Assembly (NCBI GenBank): GCA_003165095.1
Contig: PLSH01000097.1
Span: 1 to 9,764, forward strand
Reading direction: 5' to 3'
DNA: 9,764 nucleotides
Source of the DNA: Acidobacteriaceae bacterium
GTDB lineage: Bacteria; Acidobacteriota; Terriglobia; Terriglobales; Acidobacteriaceae
Under the pieces are notes generated by a model. The model did no database searches, was not told the origin of the DNA, and was given only the letters and a program-made list of their open reading frames with translations. Shown here piece after piece: positions 1-7,380 of this stretch (its first letter is position 1; every line of letters begins with the position of its first letter). The translations under genes and the position numbers were made by a program.

Positions 1-557
1 CCGATCCCCAGCGGCCCTCAGCCCTCATCGTGCTTGGCGACGTCAGCGGCAAGGGCCTGCCCGCGGCCATGACCGTTTCGCTCCTGGTCGGCACCGTGCG
101 CACGCTCGCCCACTACACCCAAAGCCCCGGTGAAATTCTCGCCGCCATGAATCAGCGCATGATCGGCCGCAGCCACGGCGGATTTACCACCTGCCTCGTC
201 TTGCGCGTCGATGCCGATGGCAAACTCACCGTAGCCAACGCCGGGCATCTCCCGCCGTATTTAAGAGGCGCGGAGTTGAAGGTCCAGAACGGCCTCCCGC
301 TGGGACTCGCCGCAACCGAGAGTTATCCCGAAGCCGCATTCCCGCTCGGCCACAGCGAGCAGTTGACCCTGCTCACCGACGGCGTAGTCGAAGCGCGCAA
401 CAACACCGGCGAGTTGTTTGGATTCGAGCGCACCGCCGCCGCCAGCACCCAGCCCGCCGACTCCATAGCTCAAACCGCCCAAGCCTTCGGCCAGGACGAC
501 GACATCACCGTACTCACCATCTCCCGCAACCCCGCCGCAACTCCCGCACCCGCATAA
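1..557 (+). CDS. SpoIIE/RsbU-type PP2C serine phosphatase, C-terminal part (5' end outside window)
   Basis: This is a metal-dependent protein serine/threonine phosphatase domain of the SpoIIE/RsbU family, which typically dephosphorylates anti-sigma-factor antagonists or acts as the output of a sensory protein. The reading frame is open from base 3 to the stop at 555-557, giving 184 visible codons. Seen in the sequence: GDVSGKGLPAAM (from about base 36), the NAGHLPPYL motif (about 235-261), TDGVVEARN (about 375-401), ELFGFER (about 411-431) and FGQDDDITVLTI (about 486-521). The Asp residues in GDVSGKG, TDG and DDD are the expected metal ligands of this fold. A short Ala/Pro-rich tail closes the protein. 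The GTG at base 30 lies inside the conserved core and is not a start. The real start and any sensor domain (PAS, GAF, HAMP or response-regulator receiver) lie upstream of the window, so the input signal cannot be told. Confidence 0.92.
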   Translation, partial: DPQRPSALIVLGDVSGKGLPAAMTVSLLVGTVRTLAHYTQSPGEILAAMNQRMIGRSHGGFTTCLVLRVDADGKLTVANAGHLPPYLRGAELKVQNGLPLGLAATESYPEAAFPLGHSEQLTLLTDGVVEARNNTGELFGFERTAAASTQPADSIAQTAQAFGQDDDITVLTISRNPAATPAPA

Positions 558-824
558 ACAGCCTGAACAAATCTCCGGCCGGCACTTTGGGGCGCAAATC
601 CATCGGAGGCCGCTGAATTCACGGCATTTATCGCAACTCGTGATTTCTGTCACCGACCTATCCGACGAAATTGTGGGACGCTTCCTCGGACTTTCGTTTG
701 GGAACAGACTCTGAACGTCCACGATCCTCCCGCGGCATCCCGGCGTCGTGTCGGCCGATGTTCGTTTTTTTTAGAACGAGACATCAGTCTGATCCAGTTC
801 CCATTTCCGCAGGGGGATAAGGCC
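558..824. other. Intergenic region between phosphatase and giant secreted protein
   Basis: These 267 bp hold no convincing gene on either strand. An eight-T run at 765-772 follows a weak potential stem (CGGC 741-744 with GCCG 754-757), which might help end transcription of the phosphatase gene, but four base pairs is poor. The leader of the giant gene ends in a good ribosome binding site. I could not pick out a well-matched -35/-10 pair, so the promoter of the giant gene is unassigned. Confidence 0.5.
811..824 (+). promoter_or_regulatory. Ribosome binding site of the giant secreted protein gene
   Basis: The purine-rich stretch AGGGGGATAAGG ends a few bases before the ATG at 825. It supports this start even though the resulting signal peptide has an unusually long N-terminal region (about 29 residues before the hydrophobic core). 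Confidence 0.6.
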
Positions 825-974
825 ATGATCTCGGTTTTTCAGTCAGCCTGTCTGGCGTTCAGCTCCGATGCCTCTCGACGCGTTTCCAGCAGTCGCCGGA
901 ATCGGAACAAGCTGTTTGCCGTGTGCGCTGTCCTTGCCGCGCTTCTGTGCGGCGCAGCGAGGATCGCATCAGCC
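825..974 (+). other. Signal peptide of the giant secreted protein
   Basis: Residues 1-50: a long polar, Arg-rich N-region with SSRRNRNK just before a Leu/Ala/Val-rich core (about residues 30-46), then ASA followed by QTAQ, a typical signal peptidase I site. The twin Arg is not in a standard SRRxFLK context, so Sec export is favoured over Tat. Confidence 0.8.
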
Positions 975-3900
975 CAGACCGCCCAGTTCGGATGGGCACA
1001 AACCACTGTGAACTACGTCTTCGGCGGCGGTGAACCTGTTGGCGTAGCAGTGGACAGCAGCGGAAATCTTTATGTAGCACAAGCCAACGATGGCGGAGGC
1101 GTTTACGAGATTCTGGCAGTCAATGGAAACATTCCCATTGCGCCCACTGTGAGATCTATTGGCAGCGGATACAGCGAACCGGAAGGTGTCGCGGTAGACA
1201 GCAGCGGGAACGTATATGTCGCCGATACCGCGAACCAGGAGGTAAAGGAAATACTGGCAGTCGATGGAAGCATTCCGTTTTCCCCTGCGACCAGAATCCT
1301 CGCGAGTGGTTTTTATCCCGTCAGTGCGGCGGTGGACGGATGGGGTAATGTCTACGTCGCCGATTACTTTAACAGTGCTGTAAAAAAAATTCTCGCGGTC
1401 AATGGGACAATCCCAGCCTCACCTACCATCATCACAGTTGGCAGCGGATTCTATGGTCCCTGGACTGTGGCAGTGGACAGTAGCGGAGACGTCTATGTTG
1501 GGGCTACTGATGACAACTACGTGCGTCAAGTCTTTGAGATTTTGGCGGTCAATGGTAGTATCCCCGCTTCGCCCGTCATCAATACGTTGGGTAGCGGCTT
1601 CTGCGCTCCGGCTGGCGTGGCCGTGGATAGTCGCAACGATGTATACGTTTCTGATTACTGCAATGATGGCGTGTTCGAAATGTTGGCTGTCAATGGAAGT
1701 ATCCCGCCTTCGCCCACTATCAACAAAATTGGAGGCGGCATCGCTGGAGCGAAGGGCGTGGCTGTGGATGGCAACGGGAATGTCTATGTAGGCGGGGTAT
1801 TTAGTGAGATTCCGAGGATATCGCTTTCGGGCTGGAACTTCGGATCGGTGAATATTGGAACCAACAGTTCAACAATCCCCTTGACATTCACCTTTGATAT
1901 GGCAGGCACGCTGGGTTCGACGGCGGTGCTGACACGGGGCGCAACAGGGCTGGATTTTGCCGACGCCGGATCTGACACTTGCACGGCGAATACTGCTTAC
2001 ATCGCCGGCGAATCCTGCACCGTCAACGTAACCTTCACTCCCAGGGTCGCTGGAGCCCGTTACGGCGCAGCAACGCTGATGAATAGCGCCGGAACTGTGA
2101 TTGCCACCGGTTACGTACATGGCACTGGCGTGGGGCCGCAGCTAAACTTCCTGCCGGGCACGCAGAGCACCATCGAATCCGGTTCCCTGGATTCCTTTCA
2201 GGGAATTGCGGTGGACGGCAGCGGCAACGTCTATATCACCGATGTCGAAAATAACGTGATATGGAAAGAGACGCTTTCGGCAGGCAGCTACACCCAGAGC
2301 ACGATCCCAACCAGCAGCCTGAATAATCCCGCCTGGATTGCAGTGGACGGCAGCGGCAGCATCTATATCTCCGATACAGGAAATAACCGGGTATTGAAGG
2401 AGGCGTGGTCGACTGCAGGATACAGCGAAAGCGTTATCGCCAACCTCCCAAACAACGGTATTACCTCTCCATTGGGAATCGCGGTGGATGGGAGCGGCAA
2501 CATTTATTTCATTGCATCGGGGAAACTGTTTGAAGAGACGCTATCGGCCGGCAGCTATACCCAGAGCACAATACCCTACACAGGCATTTCCATGCCCGCA
2601 GGCATCGCTGTCGACGAGGGCGGAAACATCTATATAGTCGATAGCGAAAACAACCAATTGGTCAAAGAGGCACGATCGGCGAGTGGCTATACCCAAAGCA
2701 CCGTGCCAACCACCGGCCTGAATTCACCGAATGGGGTAGCAATAGATGGGAGCGGCAACCTTTACATTGCCAGTACCGCCGGCAACCAGGTGATCAAGGA
2801 GACACTGTCGGGAGGCAAATATATCCAGAGCGTCCTGCCAACCAGCCAGTTGAATTGGCCCTTAGGGGTTGCGGTAGACGGGAGCGGCAACGTTTATATC
2901 GCCGATAGTCACAATTTCAAGGTGTTGAAGGAGGACTATTCGGACCCGCCGAGCCTGACCTTTGCCAGCACATCTGTAGGCTCAACCAGCAGCGACAGCC
3001 CGCAGACAGTTACTGTCGAGAACGTGGGCAATGCCTCGTTGACCTTCCCGATTCCGTCGAAAGGCAACAATCCCAGCATCACGGCGAACTTCACTTTGAA
3101 CAGCAGTGGCTCCTCGGCTTGCCCGTTGCTGAACTCCGGTTCCTCGACTGCAGGAACGCTGGCCGCAGACGCATACTGCCTGTTGCCCATCAGTTTTACA
3201 CCGACGGTGACGGGCGTTCTCAGCGGCACTCTTACGCTCACGGATAACAACCTGAATGCCGCCGCTCCGGGTTACACCTCTCAGAGCATTACGCTGAACG
3301 GTTCAGGCGTTCAGGTTACTCCAAGCTTCACTCTTAATGCGGCGCCTTCTTCGATGACCATCAATCAAGGCGCTTCCGGCACATCCACCGTCACGGTGAC
3401 CGGCCTGAACGGTTTCACCGGCAGCGTCACTCTAGCCGCGTCCGGCCTGCCCAGCGGCGTTACGGCGTCCTTCAGCCCGAACCCGGCAACTGGAACTAAT
3501 GTGCTGACGCTGACAGCCACCGGCTTAGCCGCCCTGGGAACGGCGACACTGACCATCAGCGGCACCTCAGGCACTCTGAGCGCAACCACCTCAATTGTTC
3601 TGACGACCGTTTCTGTGTACGGCCTCTCCCCCTCGAGCGCGAACTTCGGCGCGGTGAACATTGGAAGCACAAGCCAGGTGCAGACGATTACTTACACCTT
3701 CGGCACGGCCGACACGCTGGCCATGACAACCGTGCTAACGCAGGGAGCAGCCGGGCTCGACTTTGCCGACGCCGGTTCGGATACCTGCGCACCGAATACC
3801 GCCTATTCCGCAGGCCAATCCTGCACAGTCAACGTAGCCTTCACGCCCAGGTTTGCCGGCACCCGCAACGGCGCGGTAGGACTGAATGATACGAATGGCA

Positions 3901-6461
3901 ACATAATAGCTACTGCCTATTTTCAAGGGACTGGCGTCGGGCCGCAGGTAGGATTTGCGCCTGCCTCTCAAAAGGACTTGGGCACTGGCTACCTGAACCC
4001 CATGGGAACCGCGGTCGACGGCAGCGGAAACGTCTATGTTGCCGATGAGACTCACGGACAAATCAAGGAAATTCTCGCCGTCAATGGCAAAATACCCTCT
4101 TCCCCTACGATCAAAATCTTGGGCAGTGGCTTCAGCTTCCCGCGCGGCGTAGCCGTCGATGGCGCAGGTAATGTCTACGTCGCGGATTATGGCAACAACG
4201 CGGTGAAGAAGATCGTGGCGGTCAATGGCAGCATTCCCGCTTCGCCTGCCATCGTGAACCTGGGCAGCGGATTCAGCTATCCCTGGGGAATTGCTGTGGA
4301 CGGCAACGGAAACGTCTATTTCACCGAACCCTACAGCAACACGGTGGAGGAGATTCTCGCAGTTGACGGCAGCATCCCGTCTTCGCCTGTCATCCAAACG
4401 ATTGGAAGTGGCTTTAACTTTCCAATCGGCGTAGCAATCGACAGCAGAGGGAATGTCTATGTTGGCGATACCGAAAACAGCGCAGTTAAGGAGATCCTGG
4501 CAGTTAGTGGCAGCATTCCGGCTTCCCCCACCATCAATACTCTAAGCAGCAGCTTTTACTATCCGTCGGTGCTGGCGGTGGACAATATCGGGAATGTCTA
4601 CGTTTCCGATTATGGCGCCAATACAGTGCAGGAGATCCAGGCGGTCAACGGCAGCATCCCGCACTCCCCTAGCATTGTGACGCTCGCCAGCGGCCTCAAT
4701 ATGCCGTTTGGCGTGGCAGTGGATAGCGGATTCAACGTCTACATCGGCGACACGCAAAACAATCGCATTCTGGAACTGGATTATGCCGACCCGCCGAGCC
4801 TGACCTTCGCCGGCACCGCTTTTGGTTCAACCAGCAGCGATAGCCCGCAGACGGTTACCGTCGAAAACGTCGGCAATGCCTCGTTGACTTTTCCGATTCC
4901 GACGAACGGCAGCAATCCGAGCATCGCGGCGAACTTCACTCTGAATAGCAGCGGCGACTCGGCTTGCCCACTGGTCAACAGTGGTTCCTCGACAGCCGGA
5001 ACACTGGCCGCAGGCGCATCCTGCCAGATGCCCATCAGCTTTACGCCTGCGGCAGCGGGCACTCTCGGTGGCTCGTTGATTCTGACGGATAACAATCTGA
5101 ATGCTGCCGCTCCGGCCTACGCCACGCAAACCATCTCACTGGGCGGCACAAGCACTCAGGCCACGCCGGCGATCACCTGGGCCGCGCCGGCGGCAATCAT
5201 CTACGGCACGGCTCTGAGCAATACCCAGCTGGATGCCACTTCAACGGTGGCTGGCCGTTTTGTCTATTCACCGGCCGCGGGCACGGTGCTGGGAGCTGGG
5301 CAGCAGACGCTGACAGCGACTTTCACACCTACCGACACGGTGGACTATACAACGGCCACGGATACTATGACGCTAACTGTAAGTCAGGCCACGCCAACCA
5401 TCACCTGGGCCCCGCCGGCGGCAATCATCTATGGCACTGCTCTGAGCAAAACCCAGCTTGATGCCACCGCAAGCGTGCCGGGAGTTCTCGCCTACACTCC
5501 AGCCGCTGGAACAGTGCTGGCTGTTGGTTTGCAGGCGCTTTCGGTGACCTTTACCCCGACCGATACCACGGATTATACGACGGTGACGGCGACCGTTACG
5601 CTGACGGTGAACCCGGCCACACCGGCCGCGCTCTATAATCCAGCACCCAATGTTGGCACTGTTTTGGGTACCAGCAATGTGCTCTTCCAATGGACCGCGG
5701 GCGTAGCCACAAAATATGAACTGATGCTGGGCGCCACCGGCGTGGGCGCAAGCGACCTTTATAGCTCAGGCGAATTCGCAGGCACTTCGGCGACCGTAGC
5801 CACGTTGCCGGCAAATGGCGTCACGGTCTTTGCCCGTTTGTACTACGAGAACATCGGGGTCTGGCAGCATACCGACTACACCTACGTCGAGGGAGGGAAA
5901 ATAACTCTCGCCACCTTAAGTCCGGCGGCGGGCACCGTGCTGACCGCAAGCCAGACCTTCAGTTGGGCTAATGGAAACGGCCCTACAGAATATGCGCTCT
6001 ACCTGGGCACCACCGGAGTGGGATCGGACAACCTGTATAATTCCGGCCAAACCACGGCCACCTCCGCCGGGAACCTGACGCTGCCCACCAACGGAGTCAA
6101 GGTGTACGCGCGGTTCTATCAGCGCATCAACGGCGTCTGGCAATCCGCCGACACCACCTACACCGAATCGGGAGCACCCACGCCGTCCGCGCTCAACGGA
6201 CCCTCACCGGCGCCCAGCCCAACCCTGGGAACCAGCGAAACCTTCACCTGGACAGCTGGTAGGGGGGTCACTGACTATGATCTCTACCTGGGCACCACCG
6301 GAGTCGGCTCAACCAACCTGTATAACTCGGGTCATACAACGGCCCTAACCTCGCCCGCAATCGCCATTCCCAGCAACGGACACACTGTTTACGCCCGTCT
6401 CTGGTCCTACATCAACGGGGTCTGGCAGTACACCGATTACACCTTCACCGAGAGACCGTAA
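825..6461 (+). CDS. Giant secreted NHL-repeat / Ig-like repeat protein (1878 aa)
   Basis: This is an exported, multi-domain repeat protein of unknown specific function. Residues 1-50 are a Sec signal peptide: a basic RRNRNK stretch, a hydrophobic core, and an ASA|Q cleavage site after residue 50. Approximate order after that: six NHL repeats (73-326); Ig-like module A with paired Cys (334-443); six NHL repeats (460-706); Ig-like module B (707-829); a further Ig-like domain (832-928); a second A (933-1045); six NHL repeats (1061-1321); a second B (1322-1444); two 76-residue Ig-like repeats with an IIYGTALS motif (1446-1521 and 1522-1597); and three about 92-residue repeats with a LYLGTTGVGS motif (1603-1878). 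NHL repeats usually form six-bladed beta-propellers that bind proteins, RNA or glycans, and modules A and B resemble the 'choice-of-anchor D'/ASH-type domains found beside them. No catalytic motif, transmembrane anchor, LPXTG or other C-terminal sorting signal is visible. A role in surface adhesion or scaffolding is inference only. It has its own ribosome binding site, and the next gene is convergent. Confidence 0.93.
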   Translation: MISVFQSACLAFSSDASRRVSSSRRNRNKLFAVCAVLAALLCGAARIASAQTAQFGWAQTTVNYVFGGGEPVGVAVDSSGNLYVAQANDGGGVYEILAVNGNIPIAPTVRSIGSGYSEPEGVAVDSSGNVYVADTANQEVKEILAVDGSIPFSPATRILASGFYPVSAAVDGWGNVYVADYFNSAVKKILAVNGTIPASPTIITVGSGFYGPWTVAVDSSGDVYVGATDDNYVRQVFEILAVNGSIPASPVINTLGSGFCAPAGVAVDSRNDVYVSDYCNDGVFEMLAVNGSIPPSPTINKIGGGIAGAKGVAVDGNGNVYVGGVFSEIPRISLSGWNFGSVNIGTNSSTIPLTFTFDMAGTLGSTAVLTRGATGLDFADAGSDTCTANTAYIAGESCTVNVTFTPRVAGARYGAATLMNSAGTVIATGYVHGTGVGPQLNFLPGTQSTIESGSLDSFQGIAVDGSGNVYITDVENNVIWKETLSAGSYTQSTIPTSSLNNPAWIAVDGSGSIYISDTGNNRVLKEAWSTAGYSESVIANLPNNGITSPLGIAVDGSGNIYFIASGKLFEETLSAGSYTQSTIPYTGISMPAGIAVDEGGNIYIVDSENNQLVKEARSASGYTQSTVPTTGLNSPNGVAIDGSGNLYIASTAGNQVIKETLSGGKYIQSVLPTSQLNWPLGVAVDGSGNVYIADSHNFKVLKEDYSDPPSLTFASTSVGSTSSDSPQTVTVENVGNASLTFPIPSKGNNPSITANFTLNSSGSSACPLLNSGSSTAGTLAADAYCLLPISFTPTVTGVLSGTLTLTDNNLNAAAPGYTSQSITLNGSGVQVTPSFTLNAAPSSMTINQGASGTSTVTVTGLNGFTGSVTLAASGLPSGVTASFSPNPATGTNVLTLTATGLAALGTATLTISGTSGTLSATTSIVLTTVSVYGLSPSSANFGAVNIGSTSQVQTITYTFGTADTLAMTTVLTQGAAGLDFADAGSDTCAPNTAYSAGQSCTVNVAFTPRFAGTRNGAVGLNDTNGNIIATAYFQGTGVGPQVGFAPASQKDLGTGYLNPMGTAVDGSGNVYVADETHGQIKEILAVNGKIPSSPTIKILGSGFSFPRGVAVDGAGNVYVADYGNNAVKKIVAVNGSIPASPAIVNLGSGFSYPWGIAVDGNGNVYFTEPYSNTVEEILAVDGSIPSSPVIQTIGSGFNFPIGVAIDSRGNVYVGDTENSAVKEILAVSGSIPASPTINTLSSSFYYPSVLAVDNIGNVYVSDYGANTVQEIQAVNGSIPHSPSIVTLASGLNMPFGVAVDSGFNVYIGDTQNNRILELDYADPPSLTFAGTAFGSTSSDSPQTVTVENVGNASLTFPIPTNGSNPSIAANFTLNSSGDSACPLVNSGSSTAGTLAAGASCQMPISFTPAAAGTLGGSLILTDNNLNAAAPAYATQTISLGGTSTQATPAITWAAPAAIIYGTALSNTQLDATSTVAGRFVYSPAAGTVLGAGQQTLTATFTPTDTVDYTTATDTMTLTVSQATPTITWAPPAAIIYGTALSKTQLDATASVPGVLAYTPAAGTVLAVGLQALSVTFTPTDTTDYTTVTATVTLTVNPATPAALYNPAPNVGTVLGTSNVLFQWTAGVATKYELMLGATGVGASDLYSSGEFAGTSATVATLPANGVTVFARLYYENIGVWQHTDYTYVEGGKITLATLSPAAGTVLTASQTFSWANGNGPTEYALYLGTTGVGSDNLYNSGQTTATSAGNLTLPTNGVKVYARFYQRINGVWQSADTTYTESGAPTPSALNGPSPAPSPTLGTSETFTWTAGRGVTDYDLYLGTTGVGSTNLYNSGHTTALTSPAIAIPSNGHTVYARLWSYINGVWQYTDYTFTERP
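1041..1800 (+). repeat. NHL repeat array I (six blades)
   Basis: Six copies of a roughly 47-codon repeat start near bases 1041, 1185, 1323, 1464, 1614 and 1755. Each carries the signature GVAVDssGNVYVaD followed by EILAVNGSIPaSPTI and a GSGF segment. Spacing is irregular (138-150 bp). The last copy is cut short, as expected if the propeller closes with a strand from the segment before the first blade. Confidence 0.85.
1824..2151 (+). other. Ig-like module A, first copy (choice-of-anchor D-like)
   Basis: The encoded module begins near NFGSVNIGT and contains GLDFADAGSDTC, GESCTVNVTFTP and GTGVGPQ. The two Cys residues are placed to form a disulfide in the exported protein. It is homologous to the segment at 3621-3957, where the same motifs recur in the same order. 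Confidence 0.7.
2202..2942 (+). repeat. NHL repeat array II (six blades, divergent type)
   Basis: Six repeats start at bases 2202, 2334, 2475, 2601, 2733 and 2865. They share the GIAVDGSGNIYI signature with arrays I and III, but the rest of each unit differs: KETLSAGSYTQSTIP and similar replace the EILAVNGSIPASP segment. Spacing is 126-141 bp. Confidence 0.85.
2943..3311 (+). repeat. Ig-like module B, first copy
   Basis: A 123-codon module beginning DPPSLTF. It is repeated at 4788-5156 with the same length, no net insertion or deletion, and by hand count 94 of 123 identical residues (about 76%). Core motifs are GSTSSDSPQTVTVENVGNAS and LTDNNLNAAAP. A pair of Cys residues is conserved in both copies. 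Confidence 0.85.
3318..3608 (+). other. Ig-like domain between module B and the second module A
   Basis: About 97 residues with a Ser/Thr-rich beta-strand pattern, including INQGASGTSTVTVTGL, FTGSVTLAASGLPSGV and ASFSPNPATGT. This pattern is common in Ig-like modules of acidobacterial secreted proteins. It has no second copy in this protein. Confidence 0.65.
3621..3957 (+). other. Ig-like module A, second copy
   Basis: It repeats the motifs of the first A module (NFGAVNIGS, GLDFADAGSDTC, GQSCTVNVAFTP, GTGVGPQ) in the same order and again directly precedes an NHL array, here array III. Confidence 0.7.
4005..4787 (+). repeat. NHL repeat array III (six blades, exact 141-bp period)
   Basis: Six repeats start at bases 4005, 4146, 4287, 4428, 4569 and 4710, each exactly 141 bp (47 codons) from the last. 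The units match array I in type (GVAVDGsGNVYVaD, EILAVNGSIPaSP, GSGF). The fifth unit is the most divergent at its start (VLAVDNIGNVYVSD). Confidence 0.88.
4788..5156 (+). repeat. Ig-like module B, second copy
   Basis: This is the partner of 2943-3311, of identical length, following NHL array III just as the first copy follows array II. Nucleotide similarity is also visible over long stretches, for example around GVDPPSLTF and ENVGNASLTF-type coding segments. Confidence 0.85.
5160..5615 (+). repeat. Tandem pair of 76-residue Ig-like repeats
   Basis: Two direct repeats of exactly 228 bp (5160-5387 and 5388-5615). Both encode ATPxITWAxPAAIIYGTALS near the start, then TPAAGTVL/SPAAGTVL, FTPTDTxDYTT and a TLTV ending. 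This resembles bacterial Ig-like (MBG-type) repeats found as spacers or stalks in secreted proteins. Confidence 0.8.
5631..6458 (+). repeat. Three C-terminal repeats of 90-94 residues
   Basis: Units run 5631-5900, 5901-6176 and 6177-6458. Shared landmarks in order: a GT(V/S)xxxSxxFxW segment, a YxLYLGTTGVGSxNLYNSG core (ELMLGATGVGASDLYSSG in unit 1), a Thr/Ser-rich strand, LPxNGxxVYARL and NGVWQxxDxTYTE. Units 2 and 3 are closest to each other. The fold is probably a beta sandwich. I cannot name the family with certainty. Confidence 0.8.
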
Positions 6462-6518
6462 TCCTGAGCAGCCCGGCAATTCGCCACAATTTCATCGATC
6501 GTCGCCAACCTGGAAGCC

Positions 6519-6535
6519 ACGCTTCGCCAAAGCGT
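6519..6535. terminator. Hairpin between convergent genes, possible shared terminator
   Basis: ACGCTT (6519-6524) and AAGCGT (6530-6535) form a perfect six-base-pair stem with a five-base loop. It sits in the 91-bp gap between two convergent stop codons. No T-run follows on either strand, so it is not a classical intrinsic terminator. It could be a weak bidirectional stop or mRNA 3'-end structure. Confidence 0.35.
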
Positions 6536-6552
6536 CAACTCCCTCCCCTGCC

Positions 6553-7365
6553 TCACCCCCGCAGCAGCAACTCCAGCGCCTTGCGCGCATTCTGCAAACA
6601 CTCCCGCGCCTCATCTTCCTGCAGCAACCCCTGGTGCACCGCCTTCTTCCCCGCATCGTTCACCTGGTTGGCCACGCGCGGAAAATCCGCATCGATCCCC
6701 GTCAGCAGCAAATTGTTGTTCACCTCGTGCAGCAGGTTTCCCAGCGTCGCCGTGTTCCTGTACCGTGTCCGCACCTGCTGCGCCAGCCCCGCGGGCAGCC
6801 GCTGCTTCACCGCTTCTTCCAGCACCGAACGGCTCATCACCGCGCAGGCCGTAAACAGCCCCAGAAAGTAGCACCGCGTCGCCTCGTCCAGGTAACGGTC
6901 CGCCTCCTCCGAACAAGGCGTCGCCACCACGCACTCCCGCAACTGCGTCGCCCGCATCACCGCCGGCTCAATCAACTCCAGTTGCTCCATCGCCAGCGCC
7001 GCCCTCAGCAGGTCGTTCTGCTGCCCGTCCAGCGCCCGCTGTATCTCCTGCCAAACCGGCGTATCCGCGCCGCCCTCCTTATGTTGTAGCCGCGTCAGTG
7101 AGGTCAGCCTCTGCCGCGCGTGAAGAATGAAGCCATGCCTCATCTCCTGCGCCAGGTTCCTCCATCCGGCCACAAACTCCGCCGGATCATGCTGATACCG
7201 CGCCCATAACTCGTCGTACACAATCTCCGGCAACACGTCGCGCAACTCCGCAAACCGTCCCGTCCTCGCCAGCTCCGCAATCCCCTCGCAGAATTCCCGC
7301 CCCGGCGCACCCTCGGCTGACATCTGCTCCAGCACGCTCTCCAGCCGCCCAATATCGATCGCCAC
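6553..7365 (-). CDS. Hypothetical protein with DUF4145/HEPN-like C-terminal domain (270 aa)
   Basis: Function unknown. It is a soluble, largely helical protein with no signal peptide or membrane segment. Residues 155-270 look like a DUF4145/HEPN-type helical domain: DEATRCYFLGLFTACAVMSR, then LEEAVKQRL, a central variable part, and NDAGKKAVHQG (236-246) followed by EDEARECLQNARKALELLL. In many DUF4145 proteins the last motif reads roughly R-x-x-GN-K-A-x-H. Here Arg appears replaced by Asn and the Asn after Gly by Lys, while His244 is kept, so catalytic (RNase) activity is doubtful. The N-terminal part (1-150) is unrecognised. The start chosen is the GTG at 7363-7365, which has AAGGAG eight bases upstream. 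The in-frame TTG at 7369-7371 is only two bases from that site. It is convergent with the giant gene and divergent from dnaN. Confidence 0.75.
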   Translation of the reverse strand: MAIDIGRLESVLEQMSAEGAPGREFCEGIAELARTGRFAELRDVLPEIVYDELWARYQHDPAEFVAGWRNLAQEMRHGFILHARQRLTSLTRLQHKEGGADTPVWQEIQRALDGQQNDLLRAALAMEQLELIEPAVMRATQLRECVVATPCSEEADRYLDEATRCYFLGLFTACAVMSRSVLEEAVKQRLPAGLAQQVRTRYRNTATLGNLLHEVNNNLLLTGIDADFPRVANQVNDAGKKAVHQGLLQEDEARECLQNARKALELLLRG

Positions 7366-7373
7366 CGGCAAAA

Positions 7374-7380
7374 CTCCTTC
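7374..7380 (-). promoter_or_regulatory. Ribosome binding site deciding the GTG start of the 270-aa gene
   Basis: Read on the minus strand, GAAGGAG lies here, eight bases before the GTG at 7365 and two bases before the upstream TTG at 7371. This spacing favours the GTG. Confidence 0.65.

Noticed and set aside
30..32. GTG as start of the phosphatase gene
   Set aside because: It lies within the conserved catalytic core and the frame continues to the window edge.
576..592. Sigma-54-like GGCAC...GC element
   Set aside because: The spacing and the -12 element do not match the GG-N10-GC consensus.
261..722. 153-residue minus-strand open frame overlapping the phosphatase
   Set aside because: The plus strand encodes conserved SpoIIE motifs over the overlapped part. 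The minus frame has low-complexity Gly-rich sequence typical of a shadow.
741..772. Intrinsic terminator with an eight-T run before the giant gene
   Set aside because: The T-run is real but the best stem I can draw is four base pairs with a nine-base loop, too weak to call.
3735..4397. 220-residue minus-strand open frame inside the giant gene
   Set aside because: Its repeated VAIDG/DRHDLLHR pattern is the antisense image of the NHL repeats, not an independent gene.
1041..4787. Regular direct repeats that could suggest a CRISPR-like array
   Set aside because: The periodicity is 126-150 bp, in frame, and encodes NHL blades. The repeats are not short identical units with unique spacers.
7369..7371. 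TTG as start of the 270-residue gene
   Set aside because: It lies only two bases from the Shine-Dalgarno sequence. The GTG at 7363-7365 has proper spacing.
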